Shown: piece by piece, positions 10,091 to 20,343 of the stretch
How positions within the stretch are numbered: the stretch's first letter is position 1
How the letters are laid out: every line of letters begins with the position of its first letter
Assembly (NCBI GenBank): GCA_033064195.1
Contig: JARBJD010000421.1
Span: forward strand, 1-55,822
DNA from: Blattamonas nauphoetae
Lineage: Eukaryota > Preaxostyla > Oxymonadida
Direction of reading: 5' to 3'
DNA: 55,822 nt
The notes under the pieces: model-generated
Told to the model about the DNA's origin: nothing
The model's database searches: none
Seen by the model: the letters and a program-made list of their open reading frames with translations, nothing else
Made by a program: the position numbers and the translations under genes

Positions 10091-10549
10091 TCTATTTTGA
10101 GGTTTTCTCGGGATCCAGTGGGAGGACAACTCTAAAATTTTTATTTTTTTCTTAGTTTGACCAAAATGGTCCCTCACAGAAAAAAGGCCGGATTAGTGAC
10201 ACCGGACGGTTTGGTGACACCACTATTACTCCTTGCGACTTTTGGCTTTGGAGCGCCATTGCCGAGCGAGTGTTTCCAGCCGATCCACGAAGTATCATCC
10301 AATTGAAAGAGCTAATTCAAGAAGCGATCTCAGTTCTGTCACTCGATGAAATCACGAGAGCATGCAGAAATGGGAGTTTGTCCTTGGTGATGTCACATCC
10401 ATCCCCTCTCAGCATAGGATAAATTTCTCGCGTTTTTTCGATCAAATGTCAAGTAAAACTTGTCGTGAAGTGGTTTGAAGAATAAATTAGGTACATCAAA
10501 ATACCCTGTTTTCCTGACGACGACGAATCTAAAACCGGGTTTTCATCGT
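10091..10549 (+). mobile_element. Relict mariner-family transposon
   Basis: Between about 10207 and the TAA at 10420-10422 the plus strand reads as the C-terminal end of a mariner-family transposase. The run TPCDFWLWSAIAERVF matches the segment that carries the third catalytic aspartate, and QLKELIQEAISVLS follows as expected. The N-terminal two thirds are missing. In front, 10091-10170 resembles the inner part of the MITE terminus (TATTTTGAGG and TTTTTTTCTTAGTTTG are shared). Behind, AAAACCGGGTTTTCATCG followed by TA at 10550 looks like the right terminus. It is a plausible decayed relative of the autonomous partner of the MITEs. Confidence 0.75.
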
Positions 10550-10756
10550 TAGGAGGGAATGAGAACATCTGAACCGAATGTGAGATGATAGGAAGAGCAA
10601 ATCAGTATTATTGTGATTAAGATAAAGAGATATAGTCTTGGCATTATTCTTGGTGGTTCTTGATCAAGACCCATTTTTCCTGCGAGGGGACATCACCAAC
10701 GACAACCTCCCAAATGTTCTTCACCGATGCCACACTTGTATAGAGAGAGAGGGAAA

Positions 10757-10764
10757 CTCCGTAG
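10757..10764. repeat. Left 8-bp target-site duplication of the hAT-like element
   Basis: CTCCGTAG, identical to 12725-12732 on the other side of the element. Confidence 0.92.
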
Positions 10765-10849
10765 TAGGCTTGTCTGACCGGCACTGACCGGTCAGTTTTC
10801 ACCGAAAAGTACTGACGGTCACTGACCGGAGAAATATCAGAAACCATAA

Positions 10850-11830
10850 TCCAAAGTTACCATTTCTCCGGAGTGGAAAAATATTAAGTTGAAAAGAGAA
10901 TGAGTTTCAGTGTCTTTTCTTCTAGATTTGATTTGATTATATCCTTTTTATTGTTATTCAGCTGTTTCAGATTCTTTTTCGTCTGATGACACCGATCGAA
11001 CCCATACAGTCACGAACTTCAATCTCAAACAGCAGAGATGTGACAACATCTGCACCTTTGCAAAAGCTTCCCAGCTTCACACACATCAGTATCGTTTTGA
11101 GAACAAAAGAAAGGGGTTTGGGTTGGTTTTCTCCAACCTTAAAGATGAAAACACTCTCAGAAAGGATCTCCATCCAGATGGTGAATTGAAAGATATCACA
11201 TCAACCAAGAAAGCGCCGGAAGTGAAAAGAAATGTGGAAAGTGAAATTTTGTCACCTTGTTTCTCAGAATCATGTTGTTTATTGTGGACGAAGGATTTGA
11301 CAGACTGTCGCACTTGTGCGTTCTGTCACTGTTTACGCGACAGCAAGGGTTCCTTTTCGCTCTGATTGTGCGATTGGACAATCGTGCTGACTTTAGCGGA
11401 TGGATGAGTTGGAAACAACGATGATCAAGAAATCATCTCGAAGAATGAGGGAGGGTCCCTTTCGCTGAGCTATTTTGTGTTTGTGCCATCTCAGTAAGCG
11501 AGTGCTGTGAAGCAGAATGGTGTATTTCTGTTGATAGCATCGTGTGTGTCCCGTGGAGAGGATTAAATTGGCAAGATTGTGTCGATCGTGGTGGAGGTGA
11601 GGGCAGGATCAGGAAACCAGAGAATGAGGTTTTCTCTTCGTTCTAGCAGTAAGGAGGACACTCCATTGATTGCTTGTACGCGATGTCGAAGCGGGAAATG
11701 GTGAGGTGCTCGCTTCTTTGGCTGAATGGGGACACAGACAGTGAGATTTAGTTTGCTTGAAGTTCGTCGGAAGGAGATTTGATGCTGACGGTGGTGAGAA
11801 TGGAGTGGGGGAGGGAGAGAGGGGAGTGAA
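10850..11830. other. Interior of the hAT-like element without recognisable gene
   Basis: Short frames on both strands only. Some segments (around 11560-11820) have host-like codon texture in shifting frames and may be further decayed captured sequence. Confidence 0.4.
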
Positions 11831-12382
11831 TTGAGAGGCGTTTCCATTTCGAATGTGATCTCGATCAGTCTGGTCTTCTCCTTGAAGATCATGTTAACTT
11901 TTCAGCGATATCTCTTTTTTGTTGGTGCCGTGTCGATGTGGTCGCTGTCGCCTCCCCTTCCGTCGTCGTTGAGCATCACTGAATCGCCACGGAGTGCAGC
12001 TTGGGGAGACACAACAACAGAACCCATCCACCATCCAGAATCGATTGTGGTGGATGGAGTGAATGGGAAGGACGAGTCGCTGTGCTGGGTGTCGGCAAGT
12101 GAGTGTGGATCGGTGAGTGGTTTGAGTGTTCGTCTTCCCGCACAATGTGAACGGTCGCTTTTGATGAAAACCGGAACGATGAGCGAATGCACTCCGCAGC
12201 ATGCTGGAAACACAATCGAGATTGCTGGAGAAGGAAAGGCTCTGTCGATTCTGGAATCCTCTCAAGTAGATTCACTCCTTTCGATGTCGTCAGAAACTGT
12301 CTCGATTGAGGATGTTGGATTCACTCAGCATTCGTTGCTGTTGAGCAGATATCGTTTAGAATCGCTGCTCATTCTTATTTAG
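11831..12382 (+). pseudogene. Captured fragment of a beta-helix surface protein gene
   Basis: An open frame of 183 codons. From about residue 60 it shows the entry segment of the local surface family: VVDGVNGKDESLCWVSASEC is the two-cysteine header that opens a beta-helix module in the other copies (compare YVDSGSSSNSSLFCGDFDRPC at 42.77 kb). Alternating Ser/Thr/Val strands follow. It ends in a stop at 12380 with no membrane segment or tail, so it is only the start of a module. The preceding hydrophobic run (ISLVFSLKIMLTFQRYLFFVGAV) could act as a signal peptide by accident or descent. It lies wholly inside the hAT-like element and was probably acquired by it. Confidence 0.7.
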
Positions 12383-12724
12383 AATGAATCAATAGAGAAC
12401 CTTCCGAGATCTTTTCTGAAGAGAATTGAGAACAAAACAGAAAAAGTGATAAAGAATCATACCAAGTTCCTTTGTTCCGCAGAATAGTACAAAACGAGGC
12501 GATGATGATCTGGACAGGCACAAGGATCATGAAAGTGAGACGAATCGTACAAATAAGTGAAAAAAGGCTATCACACGGCTTCAGTACACAAATCATGACA
12601 TTACTAACTGATTTCTTGCCTGTTTCCCTTAAATATTAAGTATTGTATGGAGAGGTGAGATCTTCCCCTTTGAAAAATTGTCCACTGACACTGACCGCCA
12701 CTTTCGGCCGGTCAGACAAGCCTA

Positions 12725-12732
12725 CTCCGTAG
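12725..12732. repeat. Right 8-bp target-site duplication of the hAT-like element
   Basis: CTCCGTAG, identical to 10757-10764. Confidence 0.92.
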
Positions 12733-13007
12733 AGATTTAAACTTGACTTACGTTTCATTTCACTTTATTTTGTTGAGTTTCATCACTTTTTTACCAAAAT
12801 GTTGCGATCAACCCATTGAGTTAGACAACATACACGCTAATGAGGACAAATGCCCCCTCCATCGACTATCTCACACTTGAAGTGCCTCTCCTACATGAGT
12901 CTGCTCTCATCTTCATTAATACTTGACCTTCATTTGCGTTCCTTTCTATCTCCGAACATCAATTGGCTCCCATTTCTCAATTCATGCCTTTTCCTCTTTT
13001 CTGATCT
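12733..13007. other. Spacer, nothing recognised
   Basis: AT-rich, no open frame of note. It ends in a pyrimidine-rich stretch with a possible 3' splice site near 13020 (TTGTTGCAG). Confidence 0.35.
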
Positions 13008-13574
13008 GTGATTTGTTGCAGCACTCGAAGATACTATCACGAAATGATTCATATCTTCCTCAGTCACGAATACGTGCCTGGGATTTCGCGATTTGGGTAC
13101 CTTTCTGGTTTGCGGCAGTGTGTTGCAGCAGACAGCATCCTGATTCATGAATCCTCTCCGGACGCGAATCCGACAAGCATTCCATGTGTGTGGGAATCAG
13201 AATATGGACACTATCACACCTTCAATGGGAACTCTTGTGTTTCGGAGTTTCGTGCAACTTTTCGCCGAAGAGAACGATTAGTTTGTCCGTTGATGGATTG
13301 CAGCCGCGCCAAATTTCTAGTGAAAGACACATCTTCTTCTTCACTTCTGTTTGGATACAATGTAGGGCTGTCGAAGTATGTGTTCTCACCGCATCTGATG
13401 CAGCTGATGGAACAGGTGATCATGCTCCCGTTTTGGTTTATGACGCCCACTGACCTTCCTTACTCGCCTAAACTGACAATGAAGTATCGAGAGAAGGACG
13501 ACTTAACGTTTTATCGATTCCACAACACGTACAACTTTCCTCGCGTCGCTTCAGCTCTCTGAACTCGACTGGAG
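13008..13574 (+). pseudogene. Possible 5' part of the broken surface gene
   Basis: The plus strand is open for 184 codons, but the translation does not show the Ser/Thr/Val strand pattern of the surface family in a single frame. The two other frames show short family-like pieces, so the region is probably decayed. It is followed by a plausible intron, GTGAGG...TTGCAG (about 13575-13651), which would splice into the beta-helix segment that follows. Confidence 0.35.
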
Positions 13575-13582
13575 GTGAGGGA

Positions 13583-15902
13583 ATGTTTCTTGCAACGCTG
13601 AGAACCAAGTCAACACTGGATGTGGATTACCGAGTTTTCTCTCCTTGCAGATTGGGAGCAATCGAAATCTGCCCAAATGAAGCAACAGTCTCGATCACAG
13701 CCGGAGCAACAGGCAAACTCACTGTCTCAGCATTCATACTCACACTCACATCCATCTCGTTCGACGGGCAATCCGTTGAGCACTCGACTTCTCTTCTGGG
13801 GATCTCTGCAAGTGGATCGATAGTTGTGAGTGGATGCTCGTTCTATTCTGCTTTGAACGTTGGGGATGAATCGATCTTCTCTTCCTCTCTGTTTTCCGAA
13901 AACTCCATCACCTTCGATTACACGACTTTCTCATTCTCAATGGCAGCATCCATCACATTCGAGTCATGTTCGAGCACTGAAAACGACGGTGGCTGGATCT
14001 CAATCACTTCGGCGGATCTCGTCACTTTCCTCTCCTCGTCTCTCGCCTCTCTCAAACCATCGACACAGACACCGCCGTATTCAATGTTGGAAAAGAAGAA
14101 ATGGTATGGATCTGACACAAACGGGACAGAAGGATCGCTTCTGTTCTTCTGGTATCTTCACACATCCACTTGCGAATCCACTCACATTCACGCTGATGGA
14201 GAAGACCACACTCTTTGTGGGCGAGAATCGCTCCCTTGCTCGTCATTCAACAGGACACTTTCCGAAGGATTGACCATCGCTGCTGACGCGATCCTGACCT
14301 CTTCCACATCTCAACAGACGATCACAATGACATCTGCTGCTTCCATCACCATTGACCAAAACTCTCTCACTCTCCTCGATCTATCTTTGATTGGTTCTTC
14401 TCGAACTTCTCCCTTCCTCTCACTTTCATCTACCAACAGCCTACTTGTCAAAGATGACTGCTCGTTCTCATCATTCACTCTCCCAACCGCTCTCATCATT
14501 CACTCTCCCAACCGCTCTCATCATTCACTCTCCCAACCGCTCTCATCATTCACTCTCCCAACCGCTCTCATCATTCACTCTCCCAACCGCTCTCATCGAC
14601 CTCACCGCTGGCTCTCTCTCGCACACTTCGACCAAGTTCCATCAGATCGCACGTTCAGATGGAAATGGGAGAGTGTTGGAGGTCGAGATGGTGGAAGGGA
14701 TTATGTTGGAGATTGATGATGAAGAGCTGTGTGATGTGACAACCCAGAATGGTGTTGCGAATGGATTCTTCATCTCATTCACCACAATCAGCGATAAATC
14801 AAAGATTACCGCCTTCTCTCTCCACAATCTGAAGTATTCCAACTCTTCGTCGTCGAACTCAAATGGAGCATTTGTGTTGGTTGAAGGAAACAATCTCGAC
14901 CAATGGATTGCGTATGATGATCCTCGCTTCACAGGATCGTTCGAAACTGGAGTGTCGTTTGAGTGGCTGTGGAGTATTGAGCTCACCACAACACTCAATA
15001 CCTCTCTTTTGTTCTATCTGATTGCTGGGAGTGGGGGGATTGGAGTGGCGAGTGATGGACTTGACTTGGAGAAATGTGGGGACAACTCTGTTTGGTGTCG
15101 AACATTGGAACATTCGCTGACACGAGCATCCGAAGTGCCGAAGAACCAGCTGCACGTGATGGGGGAAGTGTCCGTTGGGAATGAGGTTGAGATGGAAGGA
15201 GTGACAGTGAAGGGATTGCCTGTGATGTCGTCGATTGTCCTGTCTTCGTCGGGATGCCTGCGTGAAGAGACAGGCGACACTATTCAGTTTGAAAGTGTGA
15301 CAATTGTGTTGAAGGAGGGTGGAAGGAGCTCAGCCGCACTGGTTGTGCTGTTTGGGCACATGAACCGGTCGATGGTGGAGATCTCAGTGTTGGCTGATCA
15401 GACCACCCCGCTCTTCAAAAGTGTGAATTCGATTCTGACACTCCAAACAATCACAATCTCGTCATCACACCATGTCGGAACACTGATGGATTGTGAGAAA
15501 GGGACAGTCTCCGTGAACTCGCTTGTCAGCGCCAACATCTCCTTCTCATCCACTCCAATCCGCCTGTCAGACCTCCGCTCCGCCAGACTCGTCCAACTCC
15601 AAGTCTCCAACACTTCTGACTTGGTATTCATGGAATGCTCGAACATCACCGCACTGAGTCTCCAATCATGCTCGTTCGAAGGACCAGTTATTCCAACGCA
15701 AGCTTCTCACAACGAACATGAGTCTCTTTGTGAATGGACAACAGGCGTGATCACGATCGTGGACTCCACTCCGTTGCTTCGGGCTTGTTCCTTTGTTTGC
15801 CATGTGGTGAAGAGGATTAGAAGCTGTGGGATGGAGATAGAATCGAACGAACGAGTTGAGAATCGTCGGCACGTTGTGATTGTCATTATTTTCACTCAAT
15901 GA
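13583..15902 (+). pseudogene. Surface beta-helix protein gene, frame broken by a tandem repeat
   Basis: Two plus-strand frames cover one gene: 13583 to about 14590, then 14468-15902 in a second frame. Both show the strand-rich Ser/Thr/Val pattern of pectin-lyase-like beta-helices. Module headers with paired cysteines (HTLCGRESLPCSSF; EKCGDNSVWCRTLEHSL) start new helices. The frames meet in a 25-bp repeat present five times at 14468-14592. The first and last copies are read in the same phase (FTLPTAL), so one or four copies would be in frame while the present five are not. No signal peptide is seen at 13583, which may lie inside an intron, and no membrane segment ends the gene. Either a pseudogene or a gene switched off by repeat number. 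Confidence 0.75.
14468..14592 (+). repeat. Five perfect tandem copies of a 25-bp unit inside a coding region
   Basis: Unit TCATCATTCACTCTCCCAAC followed by CGCTC, starting at 14468, 14493, 14518, 14543 and 14568. The copies are identical, so expansion is recent. As 25 is not a multiple of three, each gain or loss of a copy changes the downstream frame. Confidence 0.95.
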
Positions 15903-16442
15903 ATGTAGATAAAACTTTTCTCATGATTTAATGATGTGGATATTGTTGTTTTCACAATTCCATCCTAAGATTGGATGTTGAAGTGAAAAATACAATAGGG
16001 CCCAACCGTTCCTGTCAAAGTCCCTTGAGTCCCGACCAAGTCCCAAAAAGTCTCCAAAAAAGTCCCGAAAATGGCAATGTCTATAGAAAATTGTTAAAAT
16101 AAAACAAAAACAATCCAAAAAGCAATGAATGAAACTGAACAAGAAAATCTGCCAGATCACTTTCATTGGTCACACTTTCGAGGGTATTGTTGTTTTAAAG
16201 GAGGTAGAGGGATATTAAAGAAAACTTGAGCAGAAGAAGAGATGGCAGGTTCATGTGATAGATCGCATTGCCGCTGCTAACTCATCCTCTGTTGCCATTT
16301 TAACTTGGTTGAGAGCCCTGGAAAATCATCAATACAAAGAAAGAGACATCTCTAATTTCATTTTAATTATTTGTTTATTCTGATTTTGTAGACACAACGT
16401 CGAAAGCAAATCGATGTTTGCCTGAAAGATAACATCAAAAAG
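15903..16442. other. Intergenic with AAGTCCC repeats
   Basis: No gene seen. At 16016-16068 the word AAGTCCC or close variants occurs five times at irregular 8-17 bp spacing. The rest is AT-rich. Confidence 0.5.
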
Positions 16443-16763
16443 ATGGCATACTTGTGCCTTTCGGCAATGGTTGAGGAGAAAATACATGTTTTGATACACA
16501 ATGTGAATCTGATCACGAAGTTTGGATCGCTATCGAAATGTCAACGGAGAGTAACAAAGAGAGGAGAAAAAACGATTTCTGGCGAATCCGGGGAATGTTG
16601 GATGAACTTGACATGTAGAGCGATTAAAAGAGTTATTAGTTCGTTGAGTTGGCCCGGAATCTCTACAGAGAATACTGAAACAGAAGAAAATGTCATGCCA
16701 GTGAGTTTCGTTGATGTGAACAGTTCAGGGACACCAAAGTCTTTGAGTGAAAGATTAGGCTGA
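16443..16763 (+). CDS. Hypothetical small protein
   Basis: An open frame of 106 codons starting at an ATG, with the same frame open a little upstream. It is Ser/Lys-rich in the middle and has no signal peptide or domain that I know. It could equally be the last exon of a decayed gene. The element terminus at 17.01 kb lies 250 bp downstream. Confidence 0.25.
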   Translation: MAYLCLSAMVEEKIHVLIHNVNLITKFGSLSKCQRRVTKRGEKTISGESGECWMNLTCRAIKRVISSLSWPGISTENTETEENVMPVSFVDVNSSGTPKSLSERLG

Positions 16764-17012
16764 CCATGCTAAAAGAAAGGTAATACAAAAGGAATCATGA
16801 AACAAAAGTTGATAAACCGTATATTGCACTCCAAAACTCGAATAGTTACTTCCGACTGCAGGTGGCTCAGGAGGAGGTGGGGGATGAATTGACTCGCTTC
16901 CATAAAGACGATACCAGGGTGGTGGAGGAGGAAAAGTCGACTGAACTGTTTCCGACATTGGACCTGTCGCAAAACGGGCTGATCGTTCCGCAACCCATCA
17001 TCCCGTTGTTTA
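16764..17012. other. Spacer, nothing recognised
   Basis: Short frames on both strands. Pro-rich minus-strand frames reflect base composition only. Confidence 0.35.
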
Positions 17013-17380
17013 TAGTCCCCTCCAAAACCCGCTTTTATTGCGAAACCCGCACAAAATCTAAAAAGGTTATTATCAGAATGAATTAATTCCTTCCATTTCA
17101 ATTTTTCACTTTTCAAACTGAGTAACACAAAACTGATGAATTGGCAGGTTGATCGAAATCAAAAAGTGGGTCAGATTCGTGTGAAACACTTTACCGGATC
17201 TATATCTCGTCGTATGGATGGTTGGTTCTGATTGTGAGACCGAACGAAGTGAAACAAAGCCCTGAATAGCCATCTCCAACACTGGCCATCTTGTCAAAAC
17301 AGGATTCACGATCTTCGATAAATCTCGATCAAACTTCTGCAGCATCCATTCAAACCTCGACAAAGGAGCAGCGATCTCAG

Positions 17381-18351
17381 CAACAGTGTCGAGCACGTAC
17401 TCTGCATCAATTTCGTCGCCGACATTCAAGAGCTGCAAACTGAGCGATGGGTGTGAAGAAGGAGGAGCGATCCATCTCTTCCTTGAAACAGACAAAGCCG
17501 ACTTCCTCCTCTCAAATCTCCAATTCACATCCAACGAAGCCAACAAAGTGGAAGACGTGTTCATCTAGACTACCGACCTGTCGCTGGACAAACTCATATT
17601 GACATCAGCCAAAATGACTGGCGAGTGGGAGGACAACACTGTTGACAATAGTCGTCCCCGATGCGAGTCAAGATAAGGATACTTCACTCCCACAGAGCTC
17701 GGCATTCCGGAATATCTCGTCGAGCTGAAGGTGGTGTTTATGAATGCCACACAACCAAAGGAGCAGCCGATCAGCAAACTATCACATACTGGGACGGGCA
17801 CTTTGTTGTTGTGGATGGTGTTGGTCTTATGAAGGACGGCATGACTGATAAAGCCTCCTCATTCCGACCACTGGCAAACACTGGTTCAGCAGTCATCCCA
17901 ATCGACACAGATTGGATTTCACGTTCGTTCTGAACGTGGCATCGCATTCAAAACACTGTTGAAGTTGACAAATGGGAAACTTATGCTGACAGAATGTCCA
18001 TTCAAGTCGATCGTGTCTAAATCGTCGTTCAGTGAGACATTGACAAGCACGGCGATTCACTTCGCAGCTGGGACTGATGCTTCTTCCGCAACAAGCCTTG
18101 TCGACTCTTCACTCAGCTCGCTTGCCATCGTCGACACGAAAGATGATGTCTCGTCGCTGACTTGCTTCTTTACCGAGGTTCTCTTCTCAGTGAAAGCAAA
18201 CACACTCTCCGCCCCGTTTGTCACACTTTCTAAAGTGTTGTTCGGTGTGCGTGGAATGACAAGTCAGCTCGACAATGTCATTGCAGGAGTTCTGACACTC
18301 ACAAACACTGGTCTCGCTCAAACCGCCACATCGTGTGACATCACCACTTGA
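17381..18351 (+). pseudogene. Broken surface beta-helix gene fragment
   Basis: Family-like sequence runs through at least three frames: 17386-17568 (ISSPTFKSCKLSDGCEEGGA, then FLLSNLQFTSNEANKVEDVF), a middle part around 17600-17930 interrupted by stops, and 17959-18351 (LTECPFKSIVSKSSF, SLSSLAIVDTKDDVSSLTCF). The motifs GGAIHL and LSNLQFTSNEA are those of beta-helix coils seen in the intact receptor at 39-45 kb. There is no start, signal peptide or membrane segment. It sits inside the inverted-repeat interval 17015-20198. Confidence 0.7.
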
Positions 18352-18522
18352 TCGCTATTGACAGCTGAGATGCGATCTTGCTCGACTTGACGGAATTGAA
18401 TGGTAGAGCCTTCAACATTTCAGAAGTCGCCTGTCTGACTCGCTCTCTGATGCATCTGATGTTCCACTGAAAGACAATGTTAGCTCACATCAAGAACAAC
18501 CTCATCCAGTGAGCTGCAGACC

Positions 18523-19551
18523 ATGAGAGCAGAGATCCTCCGAAGCTACGAAGATTTCGCTGAACGACTGAAGGGCAGGAAGACACCCGAATGGGTCATG
18601 AGACATGTCACTTACCCCGTCCAGCCACCATCTTTAACAAGTCACAGAAGCGAAAACTGCCTCGCGAGAGAGACGACACATCTCCAGGAAACAGCGCGTC
18701 GTCGCCCATCGACTGGGCAGCGGGCTCGACGGATGCATTCGAGAATTTCACAGCGCGTCGGATTGCTGCTTCGAGAAACAAAAATCTCCCGAAATGACTA
18801 TCCACTCCCAGTCTCTTGGACAGTCGCTGCGTGCCAAAGCACCGTCACTCACACTCATCCCGAACAGAAAACGCATCGTCGCAAGCGTCGAGCGAGAACA
18901 CACTCGCTCCGTCCGTCCCAACCACATCCACCGAAATTCACCTACACATCCCCAACAATGTCGTCCTCACCAACACCAACACACCTACTCGACGAGTCCT
19001 CGTTCGACTGGGGCAGCCGAGGCGGATCAGGTGGACTAAACAGACACGACAAGTTTGAGGAGATCAAAACGAGCTTAGCGCAGAACAAGGCTGAGACGAA
19101 CAAATCAGCTGATCAATCGCATTCGTCGTCCATCCCAAGTCTAACTTCCGAAGATTGTGGAATGATCGGATCCATTCAGGAAGTGTTGGGGATCGACAAG
19201 GACTGCACTCGAACGGGAATGAAGGAGGCCGTGCCTGTTTGTCTTCGCAGAACCCAACCACCGAGTTTCGACTCTTCCAAGTGTGTTTCAGTGCTCCTTT
19301 CACGTTCGTATTCGCAATACATGTCTGGCGATCTGATCATGAACCAAGCGCTCTGGAACAACGCCCCGCTCAATGACGAACTTCACTTCGAGTGGGTCGA
19401 AGTGACGCAGTCAGAGACTGACGATGAGAACGAAACGGGCCAGTCGGAGGAGCAGAAAATCAAATCGGACAATGTGTCAGTCAACATCGACAGCCAAGAC
19501 ACCCCACAAGGACTCGCCTCACAATTCCCACTCCAATGTTTGTCCTAATCT
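18523..19551 (+). CDS. Hypothetical protein, low-complexity middle
   Basis: An open frame of 341 codons from an ATG. The first half is Arg/His/Pro/Thr-rich and may be out of its true frame, since the two other frames also look coding there (for example FNKSQKRKLPRERDDTSPGN at 18.63 kb). The second half, from about residue 145 (MSSSPTPTHLLDESSFDWG) to the stop, reads as a normal soluble acidic protein ending QDTPQGLASQFPLQCLS. No known domain. The mixture suggests a gene with one frame change or a short missed intron near 18.95 kb. Confidence 0.35.
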
Positions 19552-20121
19552 CGTTGGAATCGATTTTAGAGATCTGCCGACCGACCAGCGATGAAAGGGT
19601 TGTCTGCGAAAAGAAACCAACAAACAAAACCAACAAAACGACGCTTTGTCAAACAGGATCGGATGATAGTCACAACGCTGATTGAACACAACGGCCTCTC
19701 CAGCAGGTCTGCTATCTTCTCCTCCTTTTTCATCTCCACAGCGTCTCAAATCAGACAGAATCTCAGATTCTGAGCAGGATCGTATAAGAGAGAGAAGTCA
19801 TCGGCTCGTTCAACAGACACACACCATTGTCTGCTTCATTCGGAACAGGGAGGACGACTGAACGTGATGCAGGGGTGGAAGAGAATGTGGATCTTGGACG
19901 AAACATGGATGCGCCAGAGATCATCGGGAAACATCTATCTCTGAGCGCCACGCATTGAATACTTCTTTTCATCATTGTTTCATCATTTCAAACACCGTTT
20001 CAATTCAATTTACCAACGTTTGAAGAATTCCATTAAGATCAAACCAGAAATAAAAAGTTCGTTTGAATTCACTTGGAAACGAAGTGTTTGTGAGTAAAAA
20101 GGAGTGAAATTCGAGATCATC
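19552..20121. other. Non-coding stretch before the right inverted repeat
   Basis: Only short frames. Becomes AT-rich toward 20.1 kb. Confidence 0.4.
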
Positions 20122-20343
20122 GGAATTAATTCATCATGATTTTTTGTTAAATGGATTTTGCGCGGGTTTATCATATTTACGCGGGTTTTGCAGGGCACTA
20201 CTATGAAACTAATGAAAGTATGAACCAACACGTGGTGCGAGGAAGATGTTCAAAATACGAGAAAAGATTCTCAATATCGATATTAACATGAAAATTGCCT
20301 CAGAATAGAACTTGAACGAAAGAACGAATCAGAAGTTGATGTG

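Larger units (their letters stand above)
10765..12724. mobile_element. hAT-like non-autonomous transposon with captured gene (Pack-hAT)
   Basis: An 18-bp perfect inverted repeat, TAGGCTTGTCTGACCGGC, opens the element at 10765 and closes it at 12724. Both ends are flanked by the same 8-bp word CTCCGTAG (10757-10764 and 12725-12732). TAGG-type termini plus an 8-bp target duplication are the signature of the hAT superfamily. CTGACCGG-like words are repeated just inside both ends, like the subterminal transposase sites of hAT elements. No hAT transposase is inside. Instead the element carries a host surface-gene fragment (11831-12382), so it must move in trans. The intact duplication shows that the insertion is not ancient. 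Confidence 0.92.
17015..20198. mobile_element. Probable large mariner-type element carrying host gene pieces
   Basis: The interval is bounded by inverted repeats of about 80 bp: GTCCCCTCCAAAACCCGC... at 17015-17092 and its reverse-complement relative at 20122-20198. Each has TA immediately outside (17013-17014 and 20199-20200). Each terminus has two AAACCCGC boxes 18-19 bp apart at the same offset as the AAACCCGG boxes of the MITE, so it looks like a related family with TA target duplications. The arms are only about 75% alike by eye, so the copy is old, or the ends belong to two different insertions. Inside are a surface pseudogene and a 341-codon frame of unknown nature; no transposase is recognised. 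Confidence 0.55.

Noticed and set aside
10765-12724. hAT transposase inside the element
   Set aside because: Both strands were read between the TIRs. No frame shows the dimerisation domain or catalytic motifs, and the longest frame is host surface-family sequence.
14468-14592. 25-bp repeats as a CRISPR array
   Set aside because: The units are directly adjacent with no spacers, sit in a eukaryotic coding region and have no cas genes nearby.
17386-17564. Minus-strand frame 17564-17106 as a gene
   Set aside because: The plus strand over the same region has clear beta-helix family motifs, while the minus translation has none.
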